This document shows, one piece after another, positions 54,442-64,000 of a stretch of 64,000 bases of DNA. Origin of the DNA: Anaspis maculata (Eukaryota; Arthropoda; Insecta; Coleoptera; Scraptiidae); NCBI GenBank assembly GCA_949128115.1, contig OX421963.1, positions 88,979,602 to 89,043,601 on the forward strand, read 5' to 3'. Under the pieces are notes generated by a model. The model was given only the letters and a program-made list of their open reading frames with translations. It was not told the origin of the DNA and made no database searches. A program made the position numbers and the translations under genes. Position 1 is the first letter of the stretch. Each line of letters begins with the position of its first letter.

Positions 54442-55854
54442 GAGGCGAAACTTAATTTGATAGCTATTGTCCGATCAGTCACGTTTTTAAAATCTTGGGG
54501 CAAGATAAACGATGCTGCAACCGGTGCTGTGGCTCCGAGTTGACCTTCGAAATCGATATCCATAAGATGTTCGGAAAGTCATCTGTGCATTTCTTCTTTT
54601 TCCAAATTTAGAAAAAAAAGTATTCAAGTACTTTTGGCGAATGCAGTCGTTGTAGCCCAGTCACAATAGGTTTTAACCGGAAATAAATTTGGAAGTTGAC
54701 GAAATTTGGTCAGTCTATGCAGAATTTAACGTTGAATAACATACTGAAATTCCCGAAAATTCCAAGGCTTGGCTTTTTTTCTAGGACCCATAAAAGAGCG
54801 CCATCCTTGAAAATTTTCGATTTTTTCTGGATAACTTTTAAACTATTACCTTGAGGACACAAAAACCATGGCAGTCAATCTAGCTCGTTAAATTTCCAAT
54901 AGATCAGTACTAATCTCATTACTTTGTAGTCAATAGTCTCTGAGATACAGCGTCTGCAAAAACGCAGTGAAAATTACTCAAATTTTTTTTCCCGGATTCA
55001 CGTAACAATTTGCAGTACCGGGCTGGACCCGCGTTTCTCGCTGGACCCGCGTTTCCCGGTCGGTTTTCTTGAAATTCCCCTTGCGAAGGGTTGATAATTG
55101 AATGAGATTGGATCGAAAATGTTCTCAATTGCCCCCACTTTCAGAGTTCGATTATGCTGCACTTAACAAATAAACTACGCAAGGAAATTATTGTCGTTCT
55201 CCAAATTTCACCCTTTTTCGATGAAACCCATTTGAATATCTCTGATGGTTAGCGCAATATAAGCAGAAAACTGGATCGAAGGACCATTTTTTCAACATGG
55301 CGGCTCGAGCGCAACAGGTAAAGTTGGGGACTTTTGATATGTTCATCAGTATACATTACCTACTATACCTTTGAGTATCCATGAACATTGTCATTGTTCC
55401 GATCACCGCTGCTGTGTCCAGAGGTGGATCTATCTGTTTTTTTTTTCTGGCTGCTTGTGATCCTTTCCCCTTGTTGGGATTTTCTTTCTGCTCTATTTTA
55501 GAATGTTGACTATATCAGAAAACGACAAAAAACAGGAACAACCCTATAGTTGTCTGGGAACAAGTCGCTTCCCCTGGGCTTCACCCTTAATCTTTCTTCT
55601 TGCAACATTTTCAAATTTTGTGTTCATTGCAGCATAGTTTCAATTGATTTGTGGTTTTCGTCCAGTACTATTCAACTTGTCTTTTATTACCATGGGGTTT
55701 TAGCCAATTTTTGTTTTTTTTTTTACAATTTTCTGTCTTTGGAGGAAAAGAGGGGGTTGGGGGCTCGTCTGGGATCTCATCCCCTGGCATCTTCTCCTGA
55801 GTGCACAGCATCAGTCGTGTATACGTCTGCCGCTCGTGGCAATCTTCTATTTTA
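54442..55854. other. No gene recognised (54.4-55.9 kb)
   Basis: Mixed unique DNA with a duplicated GCTGGACCCGCGTTTC motif near 55021-55057. No coding frame with a recognisable domain. Confidence 0.45.
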
Positions 55855-56056
55855 AATAAATAAATAAATAAATAATGTTTTTCTCCTTATCGGCTTTTTC
55901 TTGCCATAGGAGTTGGCCCGTTTATTTATCAATTAAACAAACTCTGAAAAGTGCAAATTTTGGACAACACAACATCCAGACTTTTCACCGGGAATCGAAC
56001 CCGGCACTTCCGCGTCGCAGGCAGTCACTCGACCGCCTGCGCCACGGGGCCGTCAT
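55855..56056 (-). mobile_element. tRNA-derived SINE, (TTTA)n-tailed, 202 bp, 14-bp TSD
   Basis: The 14-bp repeat AATCTTCTATTTTA lies at 55841-55854 and 56057-56070. On the minus strand the head has a strong A box (GTGGCGCAGGCGG) and B box (GGGTTCGATTCC), with a T-arm that pairs perfectly (CCGGG/CCCGG). The acceptor-stem 3' half is missing, so it is not a tRNA gene. A ~100-bp body leads to a (TTTA)n 3' tail at 55855-55875. This is a different family from the poly(A) SINE at 5927. Confidence 0.9.
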
Positions 56057-56070
56057 AATCTTCTATTTTA

Positions 56071-58269
56071 CCGCACTCGCATAGCCTTCACTCCTGACTT
56101 CATCCTCAGTCTGACCCCTCGGAGCGAGCTAACCGAGTGGTGAAAACGACGTTGGCGTCTTACTTCGGAGGCAACCAGAGAACTTGGTCGAATAATCTGG
56201 CGAGCGTAGGCTGTGCTATCCGAACAGTGCGACATGATGTCACGGGATTTTAACCCTATTACGTGAACTTTGGCCATGACTTCGTGGGAAATGTTGAGCA
56301 ACACGACCTGCCTACGCCAGCGGAGATTCAGCCAGAGCCTACTAATGTCAAGCAAGTGGATTATTTGGGCAAGTATGGCAGGACCATTAGCATAATGCAA
56401 GCCTGCTTTGGCAGACTCGTCGTCTGTGGTGTGCCGGACATAGCCTAGAGTTCTCGTTTTCCTCCATATCGCCTATGGAACACAGAAACAAATTACAAAA
56501 GTTCAAAGCAAGCATTTCCGTGTATCAATGATGACATAATTCAAATTAAACTACCTAAACTATATAATCACAAAAGCTCTCCAAAACTACATATGTATAG
56601 TCCAGGAATTAAAGAAAAACAGAAATGAAAGTCAGCCGGATTCCTGTATATAAGCTCAGTTAAGCATGTAGTTCAACATACTAAAAGTCCTCAAGAATCC
56701 GGTGTGAGCTTCGGCCGTTGTGGCCTCGAGAAGAACTTGAGGATCAGTTTTTCGCATATATCTCGTGAACAATGGAAGTTAGGGAGAAAGTGCCCAGATA
56801 GAAATTGTTGAAAATTTTATTGTCCATAAGAAAGGTCCTCACACATTCCATCGTCAGTCCACTCCTTTTTTGTCAAAACACAAGAAAATTAAAATAGTCC
56901 AGATGCTCGATGTTGAAGACTGTATGGACCATGAGTTTTATGATGGCGGGGTGCCACTTGGTAGAGGTGTTGTTCGATTCATTCTCTTTTGATTGAAACT
57001 TAATGTAATCAATACCAAATATGCTGGCGGCATATACAGGGTGAAATAAAAATTAAAAGTGGAACAAGATACAAGAAACAAATGTACCTCAAAAACCAAA
57101 ATATGTGAAGACATCATATAAATCGCCAGTAATATTTCTAATATCATGGTCATGAAGTCGTCCCAAACTTGGATCAAATACCTATGTTGAGCCGTTTCTG
57201 AACTATCTTCAGAATACTGGAGTCGTTACGAAAAAAAAAATAGTTTTCCGTATATCAGAAGGAAGGAAGGAAGTGGACGCAGAGTGGATTTTAAAAAGCT
57301 CTTTCTCGAGATTCGCGAACACCTGCGAACCGCCTTTGAGAAGAGTAAGCGAATTCACGACTTGTGACAACGTTCCGTCCGTTTTCGGGTAGGTGACATG
57401 GTTTGGCGCTATTATTACTCTGATTGACCAACAGACTATCAGTTCTGTAATAGGTCAATACCACTGAATATTTTGAAAAACAATTTTCAGTCTGGAAATC
57501 TTATCATGGAAGATGTTGAACATTAAGTTCGTATTAACAAAAAGTTGGTAACTATTCGTCATTGTCCACGCCTTCTTCGTAAACCACGAAAGTAACCTTG
57601 TCTGAAGAGCTCCCCCCTTAGCCTTGTATGGAGATATCAAAATGTTGCTCGTCAAGTGGAAGCCCATCAGTAATGCACATTGCACATACATGATTGATTT
57701 TTTCTAGGCATTATTTCGTTTTTGGGCGTGTTATACCTATAGAATAAGTGCAGAAGTGTTTAGCCCCCTTATGCGCTTCATGGCTTCCATCACAATTCCA
57801 CTAGACCCTCTTTTGCCATCTTGGAGTGACCGAGGCTCCATTGCGCCCCCTAATTGTGTCTTCAATATCATTTGAAGCCGTGCTAAGCCCATTTGCTTGG
57901 TGATTCAGAACTTACGGCTCCGCAAAATCTTCTTGTAACTGCAGTTGGGTCATGTTCGTAATTTCAACTGACGGAGACGTTTTAAGTGTGAAGGTGGCGA
58001 ATGAACCGGTGAAACCCTGATCAGGGACAAAGCGCAAACAGCAAGCGCTGAAACCAGTTTTATGTCACGTCGTTCAACAACCCTCCAAAGTTGATCAACA
58101 ATACTTATTCCTCGACATTGATTTCTGGAGACTTTAAAATGAACATAAAAGAAAAATTGTAATTCGCTGCAGCTAGCTAAAGGAATGCAAGAAGTACATG
58201 GGACATCTTTTTGAAAACTGCTTTATATTTATAAGGACATCCACGTAAATGTTGGATATATTTTGTTAG
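56071..58269. other. Mostly unique DNA with one repeat end (56.1-58.3 kb)
   Basis: TACAGGGTGAAATAAAAATT at 57035 resembles the fragment at 29993; no partner end is found. Other frames are short and unrecognised. Confidence 0.45.
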
Positions 58270-58340
58270 TGTTAGAATATTTGGAAGCTGAACAGAGCAT
58301 CACAAAACCTCTTAAGGAGGTTCTTGCCCACTGGCACTGG
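58270..58340. repeat. Fragment related to the 50.5-50.85 kb minisatellite end
   Basis: GAAGCTGAACAGAGCATCAC through TTCTTGCCCACTGG parallels the last units and the CTTGCCCACTGGG end at 50836-50850. A single copy without an array. Confidence 0.45.
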
Positions 58341-60744
58341 GTGTAAAGTGCAGAATCCCCGCATGCTAGCACCTCTAGAATATGCATGCCTCCTTTTGAT
58401 GGCACACCATGCAACATGCAATAAATCGAGCCGCAGATAAAATCATTAGTGAAATACATTTCCTGTGGCTAATGGGATTATAAATTACGGATCATAATTA
58501 TATTTCGCATTCGAGATTATGGTCAGGACGATGCAGATTGCTAAATTCGAACCATGTACAACGTTAAATTTATGAAATATTGGCTCTGCGGCGAAATTGC
58601 ACTATACCTCCGCTATATACCAATCCAGCGCATGTATTCGAGTACATTGAGCGGTAATCTACAAATGTATTTAATTATCGATTAAACCGGACGAAATCCA
58701 GTCGACGTGCCACTCGATCCGTTGTTCCATTATCCGTACCATTAACCTCTCCCCGCATGTAGAATTGAAGGATATTACTGCGACATTTACAGCGATCGGA
58801 ACTGGCCTGTAATAATATCGGCCGAGTTATCGTGACGATTTACAGCACCCCTAAAGCTCCAGCAATCCAGCCTCGTTGCCTCGATGAAGAATTTTCTGGT
58901 ATTGTTTATTTTCGCATTTTACTATGTTTAAACCATAATTAACATCATAGATGGGGATCGTAAAGTACGGTGAGTTAGTGTTATGGTTGAAATTCACGTT
59001 ATTACGGGTAGGTAGGTACAGAGGCGCGATAGCATCGGGATCTAGATAGCGTATATGCGCAGCAAGTACCTGAACGCATGATTGTGTTGTAAAAACTCGC
59101 AGGCGGCGGGAATCGGGATGATTTGTTTGCCCTGCAGGATTAAATTTCATCAAGATGGTCAGTTCCTCCTCCCTCAGGTTCCTTCTTCTATCCCTGCTAT
59201 ATGCTTTTGCTGCTCCGCTCTCGCTGGGAATAAGTTATACGTGCCTGCCCCAATCCTTGGAGAGATGCAAGGTGTAATATGAAATATTGGCAGGATTCTC
59301 CGGGAGACACGTGTGTTGAATATGAATACACTGCGACCGCAATTTTTTCTCGCGAGACACCCGGTCCTAAACAAGAAAGGTGTGCATATCCGAGTGCGGG
59401 ATCTCCAAAATAATAAATTAAATTTTCACGACGCGTTTTGGCGGTTCAAGCTCATTTTTCACGGGGCCGTGTGTCTGGTGTGTAAAATTATTGAACATGT
59501 TTCATTTGAGTCGTGCTAACTAAACAGCTCGTAGAGAAAGTCTCACTGAGCCTTTTTCGAATTTTTACCTGGTTTCTGAAAATTTCAATTGTTGTTCAAG
59601 AAAAATCACGAAAACCTTGATTTTTCAAGCATTCTTATTCATTTGCGCCATTGATTATTGCAAAATTCACTTTTAAGCCATGGCTCCAATATCTTATTGG
59701 AAGAACAACCCAAAATGATAGGTAGAAAATGTTCATAATTGTACTTTACTTTTGCTCTGGCCGGAAAAAAGCCACTTGAATTAAGTGATTGATCATCATG
59801 GATTCCGTGTTATTGTCCATCTGATGGTCTGGTGTTTTGAACATAAAACTCGATTATTGAAAGGGTTATTGAAGAGGTGACCACCCATCAACCCGATACT
59901 TGGACGACACTTGGAAGTCCGCAGTGCCGCTTACCACAAGATTGGTTGTGCCGTAATGGCGCTGAAGCGAATGAGAAAAGCCAACATGCTGTCAGATCCC
60001 AATTATTTATTGTGCCCATTTGCTTTATGCTGATAAGATGGAAACTCCCTGCAAAAAAAGACTACAAGTGACCCCCGTGTGATCCGTACAGGACCGGAGT
60101 CTCAAGTCTGAGTTCAATTCATTCTTAAAAAGAGCTACCTGTTGAAAATCCCGGGCGAACGTATATCGGAGGGTTGTGGAACTAGCATGTTTGTTTCAAA
60201 CCGCGTTGGCGCGATCGTGAAATCGAGGAAACTACAAATGATGGATTTTATACAGTGTCTAAAGCCAAGCATACATCGTAAATTGTGTCCTCCAATTATC
60301 TATTGGAAATCTGTCATAATTTCCCTATTGCTGGTGAAGCCAGCTACCCCTTTCCGTGTCTGTTTGAGCTAGCTCGCAATTTTCAGTCTGTTCCAGCCGA
60401 CGGGAACACGCATCTTCATCTGCAAGATGGCCAAAATATTGTTAGCTAGAGTAGATGATGAGGAACCTTTTTCTAACTGAATTGAACAAAATTAAAATAT
60501 TGACTTAGTATGGAAAACCTCAAAATAAGGTGAAACACAAAGAGGCACATCACATATTTTGCACACATATTTTGTCTCACTTCTCTTTTTCGTGTCCAGC
60601 TTCGTGCTTGAGCACACTGTGCATCTTCGCACAGCTTTCTTCCTTTTTTGGGTAGTTTTTATTTCCTCCGTAAAATGGCGCCCAGATAAACGTGTTGGAC
60701 AGTTTTGCGATGAGCGACGTTAGTCCGCAAAGGGTTAAAGGTGT
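58341..60744. other. Unique-looking DNA, no gene recognised (58.3-60.7 kb)
   Basis: Balanced, non-repetitive composition with CpG present (for example 58560-58860 and 59290-59470) and no inverted termini. It resembles host intergenic or intronic sequence more than TE debris. No frame longer than ~100 codons and no recognised motif. Confidence 0.4.
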
Positions 60745-60850
60745 TGAAGTTTTCTCAAAGTCTTGCCACAAGTTTTAAATATTTTCATTGGTCGACGCGC
60801 GTTTCGGCATTGAAGACCATTTTCAAGACGACGACGTATGAAAATCCAAA
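60745..60850 (-). repeat. Possible Penelope-like or related element terminus
   Basis: On the minus strand CTTGAAAATGGTCTTCAATG is followed by CCGAAACGCGCGTCGACC and then CAATGAAAATATTTAAA. A (TGAAGATGG)-like segment followed by GCCGAAACG is a recurrent end motif of Penelope-like and some other animal repeats. It is a single fragment with no GIY-YIG or RT domain nearby. Confidence 0.3.
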
Positions 60851-61638
60851 ATGGTCGCAGCAAAAAAGTTGTCAAATTTCTGCTGCGTCCAGTTAACTAG
60901 GCAAAAGAGGTCAACCACCTAAGGGTTGATGAATAGTCAACTGTGACCTCGGAACTATGCCAGTTGTGATATTTGTTCATCTAGGGATTTCCAGGGTAGT
61001 ATGAGCTCATTAGCAGCGCCAATTAGGCCATAAATTCTGTATCCCAGAGTTCTCGGGACGGTCCATGTTAACTAGAAAATAGGCAGGCCATGGTGGTCCC
61101 GACAGTTATAAGAGAGAATTTATTGTTCCGATCTAAATGATTCTGTGAAGTAAATTAAATGATGATTTTCAAACTCGTTCGTTATTACCGTTGATTCATG
61201 CCTCGAAGCTTGTACCACGATTCCATAACGTACTGGGGTTTGGGGTTTTCCGGAGCGCTGAATTAATTGGGAGCATCAACTAATTATTCAATTGATTGAT
61301 CTCCAATTAATTTAGGAAGAACACAACGTAAGTCAGTGAAGCACCTAGTGTAAGCCAAAGAAATAAAAAGGGGTAAGCACTAATTTCTTTATCATCACGA
61401 CTCAATTATGTAAAAGGGGTAGGTCTGTCTCATTACAGTACCGGCAATATTTTCCGAAACTTTCGAATCTTCTGCAGGCCCTGGCTGAGATCGAGAAGGA
61501 GTTGACAGCTGTCTGTGAAGTAGCAGGCGGTGTGTAAGGCCTCACTCTTGGAATTTCATTCAAAATTGGTAGAAAGAACAATCCAAAATTGGTAGATAAT
61601 ATTCATAATTGTACAAAAATTATTGTTCCTCCAGTTTG
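60851..61638. other. No gene recognised (60.9-61.6 kb)
   Basis: Unique DNA between the terminus-like fragment and the next foldback element. No coding or repeat signal supported. Confidence 0.4.
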
Positions 61639-62379
61639 TACAGGGTGCTCACGATAAAATTTACCCCCCTCTAGGAGATTCACCTTTGAGATATTTTGAT
61701 AAACTAAAACTTATTCTCAACGATTTTTTCCAGGGATCTTGAATCCATCGTTTAAAAGGTGGGAAGACAGGGTGTGACAAGTAACTTTTTAATTTCAAAT
61801 GCAACACCCTATATTTTATTATGTTATTTGATGGAGCTTTTCTTTCTGATTACAAAGATATATAACATTTATGATTTATTTTGACAAGGAAGCTGTCAAA
61901 AAAATAACAAAATAGGTAGTCAAATAAATTAAAAATTAAAGATTACGCGACACCCTGTATCAGGAACGAATTAGACCATTTATCCATGCAAAGTTGAATT
62001 CTGCAGACAAAATGCTGCGAGAATAACTTTTTTTCAAGTGAACTATAGAAACCAAAGCCATATTGCCGCGAAACAAAATTTTTTGACTACCTATTTTATT
62101 ATTTTTCCGACAACTTACTTGTCGAAAATAAATCATGACCGTCATAGATATTTGTAATCAGAAAAAAGGCTCCACTAAATAACGGAATAAAATATAGGGT
62201 GTTGTATTTAAAATAGAAACGTTACATATCACACCCTGTATACGGTACCAATTAGAAACTTTTAAAGGATCGATTGAAGGTCTCTGGAAAAAATCGTGAA
62301 TAAAAAGTTTTTAGTTCTCCGAAATATCTTGAAGGGGAATCTACTGAAGGGGGGTGAATTTTATCGTGAACACCTTGTA
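61639..62379. mobile_element. Foldback element, TACAGGGTGCTCACG ends (741 bp)
   Basis: Left TACAGGGTGCTCACGATAAA, right TTTATCGTGAACACCTTGTA. The arms contain TCTCCTAGAGGGGG-type and AAAACTTATTC segments and pair inward to two further CACCC-containing inverted segments (near 61800 and 62200). A 61-codon internal frame is a by-product of the arm. Confidence 0.8.
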
Positions 62380-62530
62380 CTCTTAATGGAGCTCGATTTC
62401 TTTCTTGTTCTTCTTGATCGCTCTCTTCTTCATGGTCCTTTCCTTTTCTTTCGTTTGTACACTTAATTTGAGCTCGATTTCTTTCTTGTGTTGCTTGATC
62501 ACTCTTCTGTTGCGGCAGCGCCAGGTTGGC
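62380..62530. repeat. Two ~75-bp tandem copies
   Basis: GAGCTCGATTTCTTTCTTGT occurs at about 62391 and 62470, each followed by a CTTGATC-(G/A)-CTCTTCT block. On the minus strand this reads as a Lys-rich KKNKKEIEL repeat, which is low complexity. Confidence 0.55.
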
Positions 62531-62599
62531 ACCCTGATGATGAGGTAACGCGGCAGCTGGGCCATTTTTCAGCTTATTTTTCGATTAATTCGATGAGTA

Positions 62600-63165
62600 T
62601 TACGTAAAAGGGTCCCACCGGTAGAATTTTTGGGCCGGTAGCAATCGCTGAGGTACCGGTAATATCATCGGAACTTTCGAAGCTTCTGTAGGCTCCACTG
62701 GCTCAGATGAAGGGGCGAATGCAACGGTGAAGGTGTGAACGGAGTGAAAGGCCTCACTTTTAGAATCTCGATCGAAACTTCTGCCGCTCTGGCCCTCTTC
62801 GTAGACCATATGGCGTCAAACCAGGACGTCGTACCTCTCGCGGTTTTCACCACCTCTTCGACCTGAGCTTCCACCCAGAGTTTCACGCTCTGCCCCTTCG
62901 AGATCTTTGCCTGGGCCTCCACCACGGTCGTTTCATTTGCATCGTCTTCATCGAATGGTATCACCTCGAATTAAATGCCTGAGCTGGTATGGGTCGAAGC
63001 GAACGTTTTATCCGAGGGATTTCCTTGTGCTTATTGGTTCTTTCGCAGTACCACCGTCCTCGAGCAACCGGACGTGCTGGGCGTCGAGCTCGGCCAGAGA
63101 CAACCCCGGACCCGATTTCATGAGCTTGCACACGTTCTCCTGCAAAAAAGTTTCATTTCAGCTTG
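62600..63165 (-). pseudogene. Possible decayed coding segment, family unknown
   Basis: On the minus strand, about 63140-63000 reads LMKSGPGLSLAELDAQHVRL and LEDGGTAKEPISTRKSLG. After a frame change, 62964-62665 reads ANETTVVEAQAKISKGQSVK and TTSWFDAIWSTKRARAAEVS. The codon-like CpG-rich composition differs from the AT-rich surroundings. Frame breaks suggest a pseudogene or unspliced exons. No domain is recognised. Confidence 0.25.
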
Positions 63166-64000
63166 TGTATCAAGTTTATTCAGCAGGGCTCTGAAATTAA
63201 AAAGTTCTCAGAATCATGATTTTCAAGTGTAAGATACTTGAGCATAATGACCATGATAATTTTTTATAATTTTGAGGAAAGGGCGGAAGAGACTAAAAAT
63301 TTCTTGGGAAAAGATGGTGATTGTTCCACGGGCCCCGACCAATATTCCGATGACTTCAATTTCTTTTAGACGGTGTGACTTTTGGATAACGGTTTCGTTG
63401 GATCATATACTCGTAGATCATAGATCCCTTGTTTTCCATCGTTCACGTTTCTAGGCTGCCTTTCATTTATTTTAAATCGAACTGTGGATCTATGATTGTT
63501 ATTTGGTCCATTCTTCGGATACTGCCGGAGACGGCATTACACCATGACTTTATCGTGGACGATGCAACCCTTGTCTCGCGGAGCGTTGGCAATCAAGGAC
63601 CGCACAGTGTGGTGATGCTGGTTCTGTAAAAGCTTTTCTAGTATCATGAAAGCTCTTTGCTTTTTTTATAAAATGAACGATGTAGCGGCAAAAGTTCCAT
63701 CTCTTGGATTTTTTTACAATTAATGATCTCTCTTAACACTAATCACTTCGCTTCACTTATTTCTTCTTTACATGTAAGGTACTCCAACGCTTCGTTTTGC
63801 CACTAGTGACAAAAAATATCGACGAAGAAACTCTAAAGTTGCCGTGTTCCGTTATCAGCTTCGACTCTACGAATTTGAGATTCTGTTTTTTTCTTTTGTT
63901 CCAGGCTCAAAACTTTGAACACAAAGCAACGCAAAAGCATTTCCCAATTGAAGTTGGGCTGATGGAAATCATACAATTTAGATCGGGATGCCGGTGGTCC
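63166..64000. other. No gene recognised (63.2-64.0 kb)
   Basis: Short plus-strand frames (63272-63454, 63429-63629) have no recognised domain. No repeat termini were seen before the window ends. Confidence 0.4.

Noticed and set aside
55970..56056. Functional tRNA gene
   Set aside because: Pol III boxes and T-arm are good, but the acceptor stem does not close. The segment is the head of a SINE with TSD.
58440..59520. Conserved host exon
   Set aside because: The composition suggests unique host DNA, but no frame of useful length, splice pattern or domain could be supported.
11460..62380. CRISPR array
   Set aside because: Repeats are dispersed or inverted, not short direct repeats with unique spacers. 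The sequence is eukaryotic.

Overview
This is eukaryotic, most likely insect, nuclear DNA. It is AT-rich, packed with transposable elements (TEs), and I could not identify one convincing intact host gene. The insect reading rests on R1-clade (SART/TRAS-like) retrotransposons joined through (TCAGG)n tracts, on tRNA-headed SINEs with target-site duplications (TSDs), and on many foldback elements ending in TACAGGGTG/CACCCTGTA. TCAGG is the telomere unit of many beetles, but a TTAGG triplet also occurs near 26.0 kb, so I do not assign an order.

Layout. 1-5.6 kb: three SART/TRAS-like elements head to tail. The first has lost its RT 3' half, so its ORF reads through its own poly(A) and three TCAGG units into the RT of the second. 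The second carries a small (AAT)n-tailed insertion, and the third keeps only 5' sequence and a broken gag. 5.9-6.25 kb: a SINE with a 12-bp TSD. 6.45-10.1 kb: a candidate 3.65-kb element with TACCCACTCAGCA ends, a ~560-bp palindrome and PIF/Harbinger-like remnants. 11.4-13.5 kb: a foldback element, then a satellite saturated with heat-shock-element (HSE) motifs. 14.5-25.4 kb: a hAT MITE, a second candidate hAT-like element and six or more foldback elements. 26.4-27.8 kb: a non-autonomous Transib-like element whose ends look like V(D)J recombination signals with 23-bp spacers.

30.4-35.9 kb (minus strand): a full-length but inactivated LINE with a 14-bp TSD; related copies at 39.6 and 44.2 kb preserve the uninterrupted insertion site. 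35.9-45.7 kb: an alternating A-B-A-B array of related units. Each unit has an open 93-codon minus-strand frame resembling the C-lobe of a HECT ubiquitin ligase, with further elements nested inside.

45.9-47.4 kb: a decayed transposase-like gene interrupted by a 124-bp palindromic MITE whose relative lies at 16.0 kb. 48.0-48.5 kb: a LINE RT fragment. 48.7-54.4 kb: tandem repeats and foldback elements. 55.86-56.06 kb: a second SINE family with a 14-bp TSD. 56-64 kb is mostly unique-looking DNA with one more foldback element and a few short unrecognised frames.

No genes here appear to work as a pathway. The biology is that of TE colonisation, nested insertion and segmental duplication. All calls come from reading the sequence; family assignments rest on motif recognition, not database searches.
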